64,000 nucleotides of DNA from an uncultured Actinomycetes bacterium (GTDB taxonomy: Bacteria > Actinomycetota > Acidimicrobiia > Acidimicrobiales > Acidimicrobilacustridaceae), in NCBI GenBank assembly GCA_937876315.1, contig CALEHQ010000020.1, positions 1-64,000 of the forward strand, written 5' to 3'. The notes beneath the pieces are model-generated. The model saw only the letters and a program-made list of their open reading frames with translations, was not told where the DNA came from and searched no databases. Positions 1 through 7,233 of this stretch are shown one piece after another. Position 1 is the first letter of the stretch. Each line of letters begins with the position of its first letter. A program made the position numbers and the translations under genes.

Positions 1-32
1 AATGCTGTTTGGGTGCACAACCACATGTAAAT

Positions 33-78
33 GAACGAGCCCCGAGGTCAAAACTTGCTCGCGGGGCTCGCCCGTTCA
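33..78 (-). terminator. hairpin terminator of the esterase gene
   Basis: The nine-base arms CGAGCCCCG (36-44) and CGGGGCTCG (62-70) pair exactly. An outer TGAAC/GTTCA pair extends the stem with a small bulge. Read on the minus strand the hairpin is followed by a T-rich stretch (TTCATTT), so it most likely ends transcription of the minus-strand esterase gene to its right. Confidence 0.55.
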
Positions 79-138
79 CCAAACGTCGTGGGGCCCCAGG
101 AGCGCTCCGCCGCTGACTTGTCTGAGGAACTCGGAGGG

Positions 139-1083
139 TCACGGTGCCGGGTTCGCGAAGCAAGACGCGACAAACGCGGACACAACCGGAGTCACGATCT
201 CCTCCTCCGGAGCGCCGAGTTGCGAACTGATCTGGTCGTGCGTGTAAGGATTCGCGTCGAGCAATGCGGCCGTCCCGCCTCTTTCATTGATGAGATCGAC
301 GAAGATTTGCGCCTCCGCGACCCGAATCCGCCCTCCGCGCGTGCCCACCAGAAACTTCGCCCCCGGTGCGCCGTTGCTCTCGATCTGAATGTTCGGCGAG
401 GCATCTTCGAGAACCTCCGGGTCGATACCGAAGGCGTTGGCAATTAGTGCCCGCGCAGGTGCTGTCTGGAGATCGAAAGAGAAGTCGAGGGGAATGACGC
501 ATGCAATCCGACCAGGGTCACCGCCCGCAACGGTGAGCAGTGACGGGTGCGTGCCGACGATGGAGACGAGATGCGCACCGGCAGAGTGTCCGAGAAGCAC
601 CATCCGGTCGGTATCCAGTCCGAGCGAGGCCCCTTCCTGCTGAATGAATGCAACTGCGGCGGCGACATCTGCGCCGTGGTCGGGCCACATGACTCCAGAG
701 TCCGGGGTTGAGAGCCGGTAGTTGACGGCAGCGAGCGCCGCCCCAATCGACTCAGCCCACGCCACCTTCCGCTCGATCTGGCCCGCCTCCTTGTCTCCTC
801 TTTGCCAACCCCCACCGTGGACCCACACCACGACCGGTACCGGGCCGCATCCCGCTGGGATGTAGAGGTCGAGACTGATGCGATCGGGATCCGTTCCCTG
901 CCGCTCGGCGTACTGGTAGGTGACAGGCCCCGACGCCGAGGTCCGGCACGGCGACGTCGTAGTCGGCGAACCGACGCCGGACGACTCTGGATCGACTGAT
1001 CCAGTACACGCCCCGATGAGCATCAGTGACGCAATGAAAGCGACAAGAGGCCAACGAGAGCGTCGCGAAACCATGGCCTCCAT
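139..1083 (-). CDS. alpha/beta-hydrolase esterase lipoprotein
   Basis: Predicted secreted lipid-anchored esterase of the hormone-sensitive-lipase/carboxylesterase type. From the ATG at 1083 it is 314 residues. A basic N-terminus and hydrophobic stretch lead to a lipobox (LIGAC, Cys about 26). A Thr/Ser linker follows. The oxyanion-hole motif HGGGW lies near residue 89 and the nucleophile elbow GHSAG has its Ser near 167. A late YTHDQ probably holds the catalytic His. An in-frame ATG at 1074, preceded by GGAGG, is an alternative start. It lies downstream of the repeat-protein gene on the same strand with a 66-base gap, so the two may be cotranscribed. The substrate cannot be read from sequence. 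Confidence 0.8.
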   Translation of the reverse strand: MEAMVSRRSRWPLVAFIASLMLIGACTGSVDPESSGVGSPTTTSPCRTSASGPVTYQYAERQGTDPDRISLDLYIPAGCGPVPVVVWVHGGGWQRGDKEAGQIERKVAWAESIGAALAAVNYRLSTPDSGVMWPDHGADVAAAVAFIQQEGASLGLDTDRMVLLGHSAGAHLVSIVGTHPSLLTVAGGDPGRIACVIPLDFSFDLQTAPARALIANAFGIDPEVLEDASPNIQIESNGAPGAKFLVGTRGGRIRVAEAQIFVDLINERGGTAALLDANPYTHDQISSQLGAPEEEIVTPVVSAFVASCFANPAP

Positions 1084-1149
1084 GTCTAATAGGTCGAGGT
1101 AACAAGCGGTTAAGACCATCCGTCGCCGAGTGGGGTCCCCTGCTCGGAC

Positions 1150-1515
1150 CTAGGGCGACAACCCCCTACCTCGCCTGAGAAGGAGACCGCCAAGTGCAAC
1201 AAGCGCAGTCAATGCAATTGCGGTGATCGCTGGCGATCGTGCTGGAAGAGATCGCCACGCACCTCGAGCGTTGACCGACAGCACTGATCCTGAACTCCCG
1301 ATGGACAGGATCGAGCCAGCGGAACCAATCGAAAGGATTGACCCAGCAGAACCAATGCTCGCTATCGAACCGGCGCTACCGATGGATGCAATTGAGCCAG
1401 CGGAACCAATTGAGGCAATCGAACCTGCACAACCAATCGACGCGATTGATCCAAAGGAGCCAATGGACGCAATCGAAGTTGTCGAAGATTTCACGCCTTT
1501 TGCTGTGCGTTCCAT
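1150..1515 (-). CDS. nonapeptide-repeat protein with C-terminal membrane anchor
   Basis: A 121-residue protein of unknown function. After a short basic start, residues 17-79 are seven copies of a nine-residue unit close to SIGSAGSIA/L. A linker with LPARS follows, then a hydrophobic segment (about 96-113) and a basic RRGRG tail. The regular Gly/Ser/Ile spacing suggests a beta-solenoid or similar extended fold; this is inference. No signal peptide is visible, so the topology is uncertain. The strand choice rests on codon drift: Ser positions switch between TCN and AGY codons from unit to unit, and Gly and Ile third bases vary, which keeps the protein only in this frame. GAGGG directly precedes the ATG. 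Similar Ser-Ile-Gly repeat proteins exist as hypothetical proteins in other actinobacteria (from memory). Confidence 0.7.
   Translation of the reverse strand: MERTAKGVKSSTTSIASIGSFGSIASIGCAGSIASIGSAGSIASIGSAGSIASIGSAGSILSIGSAGSILSIGSSGSVLSVNARGAWRSLPARSPAITAIALTALVALGGLLLRRGRGLSP
1279..1467 (-). repeat. seven 27-bp tandem units coding SIGSAGSIA/L
   Basis: Seven in-frame 27-base units encode residues 17-79 of the repeat protein. The units are conserved at the protein level and diverged at synonymous sites, so the array looks old and under selection. A recent slippage product would show near-identical DNA units. Confidence 0.75.
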
Positions 1516-1602
1516 CCCTCAAGCGTAACGAGCCCGCATGCCTGCACCCCTCAGCGAAGTTCCCACCAGTACATTCCCCTTAGGCACATCTGCCTCAGGA
1601 AC

Positions 1603-2085
1603 ATGGAGAAACCATTGAAAAATCGTCTCGTCGTCGCTGGTATTGCAGTGCTCGCCCTCGCCGGCCTCGCCGTCGCTGGTTGCAGTTCGGACGAGAAGGA
1701 CTCCTCGTCCACCACGACTGCTGCCCCCACAACCACCGCCAAGTCCTCGTCGTCCACAGTTGGAAACGTGCTCCCGCCAATCATCATCACTCCGCAGATG
1801 GTGAACGCCAATGAAGGCGGCACTCAGCCGGTTCCTCCCATCAAGGTCGGTGACACGGTCGTCTTCAACATGGGAACGATCGAAAAGGGCGTCACTATCT
1901 CTATTGCTCCCAACACCAACCCGTCGGTCTTCGAAGTGACATCGAAGGGATCAAACGACGGCACGGTGTCGATGAATGCTGGTGGCAAGGCCATCGCCGT
2001 CGGAACAACTCAGGTGAGCCTCGGTGCAGGCGGCGCTGGCGTCGAGAACTTCCTCGGCACCTACACCCTTGTCATTACGAAGTAA
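1603..2085 (+). CDS. small secreted lipoprotein, unknown function
   Basis: 160 residues beginning with a basic N-terminus and a hydrophobic core ending in the lipobox LAVAGC, so it should be exported and lipid-anchored. A Ser/Thr-rich linker (about 28-52) leads to a roughly 100-residue C-terminal part rich in Gly, Val and Thr. That part looks like an all-beta extracellular domain (GDTVVFNMG ... YTLVITK). CAGGAAC sits a few bases before the ATG. A strong terminator follows, so it is probably monocistronic. I recognise no family and assign no function. Confidence 0.75.
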   Translation: MEKPLKNRLVVAGIAVLALAGLAVAGCSSDEKDSSSTTTAAPTTTAKSSSSTVGNVLPPIIITPQMVNANEGGTQPVPPIKVGDTVVFNMGTIEKGVTISIAPNTNPSVFEVTSKGSNDGTVSMNAGGKAIAVGTTQVSLGAGGAGVENFLGTYTLVITK

Positions 2086-2103
2086 CGAGCACCACAGTCA
2101 TTG

Positions 2104-2141
2104 GATTGGTGCCGTCCTTCGGGGCGGCACCAATCGTTTTC
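2104..2141 (+). terminator. rho-independent terminator
   Basis: Fourteen-base arms GATTGGTGCCGTCC (2104-2117) and GGGCGGCACCAATC (2122-2135) pair with one wobble around a TTCG tetraloop, followed by GTTTT. It terminates the lipoprotein gene. Confidence 0.85.
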
Positions 2142-2179
2142 GTGCTACAACTCTTCGACCATCACAGAGGGGGAATCCG

Positions 2180-2464
2180 ATGATCCGACTGAGCGTGCTC
2201 TACCCAAAGACCGACGGCGCGTCGTTCGACCATGACTACTACCGCGACAGCCACGTTCCGCTGGCGCTCAAGACATGGGGTCTCGACTCCGCCGAGATCG
2301 ACAAAGGCATCGATGGCCCTTACGAAGCTGCCGTGCACTTCACCTTCGACTCGATGGAAGCCTTCGGCGCCGCTCTTGGCGCACCGGGCACTGCCGATGT
2401 GCAGGCCGATGTCGCGAACTACACGACCATCGTGCCGGCAATGCAGATCAGCGAAATCGTCTGA
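2180..2464 (+). CDS. EthD-family protein
   Basis: 94 residues from the ATG at 2180, preceded by a strong GAGGGGGAA ribosome-binding site at 2167-2174. The start MIRLSVLYPKTDGASFDHDYY with a following HVPLALK is typical of the EthD dimeric alpha/beta-barrel family, which includes small accessory or oxygenase-like proteins of unclear chemistry. The length matches the family. A longer in-frame extension upstream runs through the terminator and is not credible. It converges with the LLM oxidoreductase gene, with a shared palindrome between them. Confidence 0.8.
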   Translation: MIRLSVLYPKTDGASFDHDYYRDSHVPLALKTWGLDSAEIDKGIDGPYEAAVHFTFDSMEAFGAALGAPGTADVQADVANYTTIVPAMQISEIV

Positions 2465-2488
2465 CCAAACCTGGCATTACAGGTTTGG
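2465..2488. terminator. convergent-gene hairpin
   Basis: A perfect nine-base inverted repeat, CCAAACCTG (2465-2473) and CAGGTTTGG (2480-2488), spans the junction of the two convergent genes and overlaps the stop codon of the minus-strand gene. It lacks a clear T tract on either strand, so a bidirectional terminator role is likely but not certain. Confidence 0.5.
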
Positions 2489-3457
2489 AATCACCTGAGT
2501 CTCAATCAATTTGAGACTCTTCCATGCGAACTCCGGCGGAAGACCACCGACCAATGGGTGCAGCATGCAAAAGGCAAACGGGCCCTTCTCGGTTAACTCC
2601 GCAACGAGTTCTTCCGGAGTGACCACGCGGTATTGACCCGTTGCGCGCAATGCATCGGAATCATTCACGCGCACAAAACCGGTTGCGCCTTCGATTCCAG
2701 CGCTTGCAGCCCAATCACCGTATGCGTTGACTTCGTGCATCGCATACGGGGCAAGTTCGTCCCACCCTTGATCGACATCGGTCGCGACATGAATGACGGA
2801 AGTGTCGCCGCCCAGATACGGACCCGGGTCGGGTTTACCCAACTTTGCGCATTCATCGACATAGAACTCCCAAATATCGGGAGTCGACGGAATGAAACCA
2901 TCGCCAATGCGCGCAGCGCGACGAGCCGCTGCTTCCACCGAGCCACCAAGTGAAATCGGGGGACCACCGGCCTGAGCCGGCGTCGGCAACACCTGCACGG
3001 TGCGACCGCGGAACTCGAATGGTTCACCTGTCCAGGCCTGCTTCAACGTTGCGACTGCTTCTGTTGTACGCGCCGCTCGCTTCGAAAGCGGAACATCGAA
3101 CATTTCGAACTCTGAACCCACATACCCATTGGTGAGTGTGAGATCGAGTCGGCCACCGCTAATGAGATCGACGACGGCAACGTCTTCCGCCAGGCGAAGT
3201 GGATCATGGAACGAACTGACCATGGCCGAAATGCCGATACGGATATTCGAAGAACGCGCGGCCATCGCTGCAGCAAGTGGGAGCGGCGACGGGAGGTATC
3301 CGTCAGGTGATCCGTGATGCTCGGAAAGGATTGCTGTCACGAAACCGAGGGAATCGGCCCACTCGACCATGTCGACCGACGCGGCATAGCGATCAGCACG
3401 GGTTCCGGGCGCCGTCGCCGGCATACGCATGTCGAACCGGATTCCAAAAAACGCCAT
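2477..3457 (-). CDS. LLM-class flavin-dependent oxidoreductase
   Basis: A bacterial luciferase-like TIM-barrel monooxygenase or F420-dependent oxidoreductase of about 326 residues. Visible family features are the N-terminal FFGIRFDMR strand, AILSEHHGSPDGY with the conserved EHH, and RIGISAMVSSFHDPLRLAEDVAVVD. GGRLDLTLTNGY is the usual cofactor-side loop, and ISLGGSVEAAARRAARIGDG follows. The start at 3457 was chosen because GGGGGC lies seven bases upstream. Whether it uses FMN or F420 cannot be settled from motifs here. The DDN-like gene in the same window shows that F420 chemistry is plausible in this organism. Confidence 0.85.
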   Translation of the reverse strand: MAFFGIRFDMRMPATAPGTRADRYAASVDMVEWADSLGFVTAILSEHHGSPDGYLPSPLPLAAAMAARSSNIRIGISAMVSSFHDPLRLAEDVAVVDLISGGRLDLTLTNGYVGSEFEMFDVPLSKRAARTTEAVATLKQAWTGEPFEFRGRTVQVLPTPAQAGGPPISLGGSVEAAARRAARIGDGFIPSTPDIWEFYVDECAKLGKPDPGPYLGGDTSVIHVATDVDQGWDELAPYAMHEVNAYGDWAASAGIEGATGFVRVNDSDALRATGQYRVVTPEELVAELTEKGPFAFCMLHPLVGGLPPEFAWKSLKLIETQVIPNL

Positions 3458-3690
3458 CTGTGCCCCCAAGGAATGTTTGTCGTCGCGATGGTACGACGTG
3501 ACCGGTGCAGCTGTGCTGCCCTCATGACGACCCGCAGTCCGCCCTCTCTTTGGACCAAGCCACAGCTTTGTGCCAATCCCCTCAACTTCCCGAACATCGC
3601 CATACCTTTCGCTGTCCCGACATCAGGCCGCTCCTGCCATAGGATCCACAATCGTCCTTTCGTCTATTCATTCCTCAGCCGGCGGTGGTT

Positions 3691-5081
3691 ATGTCTTCAA
3701 AAACTCCTCCCGGCTCCGACTCCGAAGGCGCGGAAACATCCAACTCGACGAGTTCTGGTGCCCTTGATCCGCTCACCGCGCTCTTGCGAGAAGTTGAGGG
3801 AACCTCAGCAACTACCACTGGCGCAGACTCCCCCGATTCGGGCATTGCGCTTTCTCCCAACCAATCAAAGGGCAAGCGCCGCAAGTAAGTTCGCAAACCC
3901 AAGCCGCGTTGGTTGAAGATCGCTGCGCTTGTTGTCGCAGTTCTTCTCATCCTTCCAACGGTCTCGTTTGTCAACGCGATGGTCACCACACAAAACCTTT
4001 CATTCGCTGAACGCGGTGCTGAGTGGATGCGCGACAATCACCTCGGAGGAGTGCTCAACACTGTCGAAAGTTGGTGGCTTCGCAATAACAAGCCGAAAGA
4101 AGGCGGAGAACCCGATCGCGCTATTGAGGTACCTGTCTCTGGTGATGTTGGTCCCGCAACGACGGTCAAGGTCGTTGCACCGCACCTTCCCGCTCCGACC
4201 AATGTTCAAGTCCCCGAAGGTGTCACCCCCGTAGCGAATGAAGGTGTGTGGCAACCCGTCGGACCGCTGGTTGGCGGCGCGCAGACGATGTACACAACCC
4301 AGGTTCGCCCCGACTCTGTCCACACATCAATCCTCGATGGACTCGTTTGGATCGATCCGAAGCTTGCGTCCTTTGAGGTATTCCCCGGGTCCGAGGAACC
4401 TGGCGGAAAGTGGGCGAAGCCCCTCAGGTTCCGATGGACCGTCGCCTGTCACTCATCGCCGCATTTAACGGCGGCTTCCGCATGGACGATGCCAAAGGCG
4501 GCTTCTACATGGACGGCGTTACACAACGTCCCCTTCGTGATGGTGCCGCGTCATTCGTTACCTACAAAGACGGAACAGCCACAGTCGGTCAATGGGGTCG
4601 CGATGCTGTGATGACCTCCGAAGTCGCTGCTGTTCGCCAAAACCTTGATCTCATTATTGACAACGGTGGTGGCCCGCCTAATCCTGGCGGCGTGCCAACC
4701 GCAACTGCTGCGCCGGGTGCACTAGTACCTGGTCTGGTTGACAACGTTGACGGGAAATGGGGCGCAACGTTCGGTAACAAGGTCTACGCATGGCGTTCCG
4801 CCGTCGGCGTCACAGCCACCGGAGCGATTGTCTACGGCTATGGCGACGGACTCTCATCGCTCTCACTCGCCAACCTGATGTTGCGAGCCGGATGTGTTCG
4901 AGCAATGCAGTTGGACATCAATACCGTGTGGACCACGTTCAACTTTTACAGCGCCACCCGCTACCTCGATCCAACATCAGTACAAGGGACAAAGTTGCTC
5001 CCCGAATCATTCAAGAGCGCGAACCGGTACCTTTCACCGGATGCACGAGACTTTGTGGCCATCTTCGCCCGCAGTCTCTAG
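3691..5081 (+). pseudogene. broken phosphodiester-glycosidase (NAGPA-like) membrane protein gene
   Basis: One ancestral gene appears split by two lesions. The first part (3691-3888) encodes an acidic Ser/Thr-rich N-terminus ending GKRRK, then an in-frame TAA at 3886-3888. The same frame continues as VRKPKPRWLK, a transmembrane segment (IAALVVAVLLILPTV) and a long extracytoplasmic part. Near 4420-4424 the frame shifts by one base. Restoring one C in the CCCC run joins GGKWAKP to PQVPMDRRLSLIAAFNGGF, and the remainder (to 5081) shows the conserved IDNGGGPPNPGG and MQLDINTVWTTF motifs of phosphodiester glycosidases acting on cell-surface glycans. A TTG at 3913 could start a separate protein after the stop, but the frameshift would still truncate it. 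Base-calling errors would explain both lesions equally well. The 221 bases before it show no gene. Confidence 0.7.
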
Positions 5082-5130
5082 ACCAACGAGCGAGCGCTGG
5101 CCCCCAATTCAAAGTCGGCCGAAGTGTGAT

Positions 5131-5988
5131 TCAAGCAAAGACACAGGTGCGGTTGTCCCATACAAGTACTCGATGCTCGAGGTGCAATCGAACTGCATTA
5201 GCGAGGGTCGTGCGTTCCACATCCCGTCCTTTACGAACAAGGTCTTCGACTTCGTCGCGATGACTCACGGGCGTGATGCCTTGGGCAATGATCGGGCCCG
5301 CGTCGAGTTCGGCAGTGACGTAATGCGCCGTGGCACCAATGAGCTTGACGCCGCGCTGATGCGCACGGTGATACGGCTTCGCACCGGCAAAGGCCGGAAG
5401 GAACGAATGATGGATGTTGATCATCCGTCCGTTCCAACGCTGCGTGATCGCTTCAGGAAGAATCCGCATGTAGCGGGCCAGCACCACAAGATCGGGTTCG
5501 AGCTCATCGAGTACCGCGGCAAACGCGGCCTCTTGTGCTGCGCGTGAATCTCCAGCGAGACCACCATCGACCAAACGAAAAGGAACGCCATGCTGAGCGG
5601 CGAGTTCGCCAGCCGCAGGTTTGTCCGAAACGATCGCAACAACGTCAACATCAAGTTCACCAAGTGAGGCTCGGGTGAGAAGATCGGCCGCGCAGTACAA
5701 CTCCGCCGAACACGCAATCACTACTCGGTCGCGCGTTCCCGGTCGATGCAAGCTGTGTTGCATCGAAAAACGCTTAATGAGTTGGGCCAATCCGAGATCG
5801 AACGCCGCCCAATCGACATTTCCATCGATTTCAATGCGCTGAAGGAATACTTGAGAATCGCGATCGGTGTGCTGATCAGCGTTCATGATGTTTCCACCCA
5901 CATCAGCAATGAGATTGGCGACTGCAGCCACGATGCCTGATTGATCAGGACATTGCATCGTGAGGATGGAGTGAGTATCAGTTGTCAT
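5131..5988 (-). CDS. purU: formyltetrahydrofolate deformylase PurU
   Basis: Hydrolyses 10-formyl-tetrahydrofolate to tetrahydrofolate and formate, balancing one-carbon units and supplying formate for purine synthesis. The 285 residues match the family length. An N-terminal ACT domain (MQCPDQSGIVAAVANLIADVG) is followed by a formyltransferase-fold domain. That domain has the signature HHSFLPAFAGAKPYHRA and the later TAHYVTAELDAGPII, with the catalytic His and Asp. It starts six bases after the stop of a small membrane-protein gene on the same strand and is probably cotranscribed with it. Confidence 0.93.
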   Translation of the reverse strand: MTTDTHSILTMQCPDQSGIVAAVANLIADVGGNIMNADQHTDRDSQVFLQRIEIDGNVDWAAFDLGLAQLIKRFSMQHSLHRPGTRDRVVIACSAELYCAADLLTRASLGELDVDVVAIVSDKPAAGELAAQHGVPFRLVDGGLAGDSRAAQEAAFAAVLDELEPDLVVLARYMRILPEAITQRWNGRMINIHHSFLPAFAGAKPYHRAHQRGVKLIGATAHYVTAELDAGPIIAQGITPVSHRDEVEDLVRKGRDVERTTLANAVRLHLEHRVLVWDNRTCVFA

Positions 5989-5994
5989 GAGATC

Positions 5995-6198
5995 TCAACT
6001 CACCAGCGATGCGATTCCCCAGATTGCAGCGATTGAGCCAACGGCAATCATCACAACGCTTCGGGCCATCGGTGGGCGATCAAGATCGCCGCTTTCGTGT
6101 TCTTTCGGAGGACGAACGAGAGCAACGATGGTTCCGACCGCGAGTGCACCACCGATGGCCAACACCATCCAGGGCAAAATATCCTCACCGAGAAACAT
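5995..6198 (-). CDS. small two-helix membrane protein
   Basis: 67 residues from the ATG at 6198, chosen because GGAGG lies six bases upstream. Two hydrophobic helices (ILPWMVLAIGGALAVGTIVAL and SVVMIAVGSIAAIWGIASL) flank a charged loop rich in Pro, Lys, Glu and Asp. No known family is recognised. It directly precedes purU in the same direction, so it is likely the first gene of a two-gene operon. No link to folate metabolism can be shown from sequence. Confidence 0.6.
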   Translation of the reverse strand: MFLGEDILPWMVLAIGGALAVGTIVALVRPPKEHESGDLDRPPMARSVVMIAVGSIAAIWGIASLVS

Positions 6199-6280
6199 GT
6201 CATTCCTCCAACAGCCCGGACGCTCCGAGTGATGCAATCGTAGGTGTCCACCACCACAACACCGAAGTCCGTAGGAATCG

Positions 6281-7162
6281 TCAGTCCACCAACGTCTGAA
6301 CGAACTGATCCGCCGCCGGATTCGCGCTGCGGGCAGAAGGCCTTACGAGCACGAGATGACGTTCGGCAACGACGACCTTTTCGTCTCCGTCCTCTTGACC
6401 AGATTGGGAGTCGGGTAAGACTGACCATCCCATTCCAAGTCGCGTCATCTCGCGCAGCACATCGGGCTGATGGGATTCGGCGACAACATCAACGACCGCG
6501 CCGCGCGTGACAAGTGCGCGCTCAATGAGTTGGCGAGTCCTTGATCCTCTTGGGAACAACACCCAAGGTCCCCAAGTGCTTGGCGCACCGATGTCGTGCC
6601 CAGCAGGTGCAACGACAACAAGCGATTCGGTCACGACCGGACTCACATCGAGTCCTTCGACATGTTCGGGATCAACGATCACCGCGAGATCAAGATCCCC
6701 GCGACGTACCTGATCAAGCAATTCACCTGAAGGAGCAACGACGAGTCGGAGATCCACTTCGGGATGCTGCCCACGAAATGAGGTCATCTCGTCATGCAAG
6801 TGATGGACCGCCGCAGCGTCAATCATTCCAACCCGCACACGACCGACTCCACCGTCTTGAGCAGCACCTACCCACCGGCCCAGATCACGAGTGTCGGCAA
6901 CGACGCGCTGGGCATAGGCAAGGACCTCGTTCGTCTCTTCTCGCAAAAGCTGACGCCTTCCCTGTCGTTCGAACAGCGAAAGTCCGAGCCGTCGCTCAAG
7001 TTCCGCGAGTCCCTGCGACAACGCCGAGGTCGTCACCCCGAGCGATGACGCGGCTTCGGAGAACGTTTCGTGATCGGCCACGGCGACGAGGTAGGCCAAT
7101 TGCTGCACCGTGAGATTGAGCAGTGGGCCCTCAACAGGTGAACGGCGGTCTGAGGTCGGCAT
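6281..7162 (-). CDS. LysR-family transcriptional regulator
   Basis: 293 residues: an N-terminal winged helix-turn-helix (LNLTVQQLAYLVAVADHETF, then SEAASSLGVTTSALSQGLAEL) and a C-terminal effector-binding domain of the periplasmic-binding fold. It is divergent from the inositol-phosphate synthase gene with a 71-base gap, the classical LysR arrangement, so it may control that gene. A TAGGGT box lies exactly six bases before the ATG, so its mRNA is probably leaderless. The effector is unknown. Confidence 0.88.
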   Translation of the reverse strand: MPTSDRRSPVEGPLLNLTVQQLAYLVAVADHETFSEAASSLGVTTSALSQGLAELERRLGLSLFERQGRRQLLREETNEVLAYAQRVVADTRDLGRWVGAAQDGGVGRVRVGMIDAAAVHHLHDEMTSFRGQHPEVDLRLVVAPSGELLDQVRRGDLDLAVIVDPEHVEGLDVSPVVTESLVVVAPAGHDIGAPSTWGPWVLFPRGSRTRQLIERALVTRGAVVDVVAESHQPDVLREMTRLGMGWSVLPDSQSGQEDGDEKVVVAERHLVLVRPSARSANPAADQFVQTLVD

Positions 7163-7233
7163 CCCGCCACCCTACTGTTAAGTCTTTCTGTAATGAAATT
7201 CTCAACTGTCAAGACTCACCTATCGTTTCAGGC
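7163..7233. promoter_or_regulatory. divergent promoter region, LysR gene and ino1
   Basis: Minus-strand -10 box TAGGGT (7174-7169) lies six bases before the LysR-gene ATG. Plus-strand -10 box TATCGT (7221-7226) lies seven bases before the ino1 ATG. Both predict leaderless transcripts. The 46 bases between the boxes, containing TCTTTCTGTAATGAAATT and a TCTT...AAGA dyad (7183-7213), would have to hold any LysR operator. No clear T-N11-A site could be assigned. Confidence 0.5.

Noticed and set aside
1150-1515. Sortase signal LPARS in the repeat protein
   Set aside because: LPxTG-like sequence, helix and basic tail are present, but there is no signal peptide and the motif is not a recognised sorting pentapeptide.
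1223-1528. Plus-strand frame with Glu-Pro-Ile repeats opposite the nonapeptide protein
   Set aside because: Repeat units are less conserved in this frame, there is no ribosome-binding site, and Ser codon swaps on the other strand show where selection acts.
3314-3916. 200-residue plus-strand frame across the LLM start
   Set aside because: Overlaps the LLM gene and the glycosidase start, with low-complexity Arg/Ser/Pro composition typical of a shadow frame.
6199-6280. Riboswitch before the purU operon
   Set aside because: The 82-base gap lacks recognisable glycine, ZTP or folate riboswitch cores.
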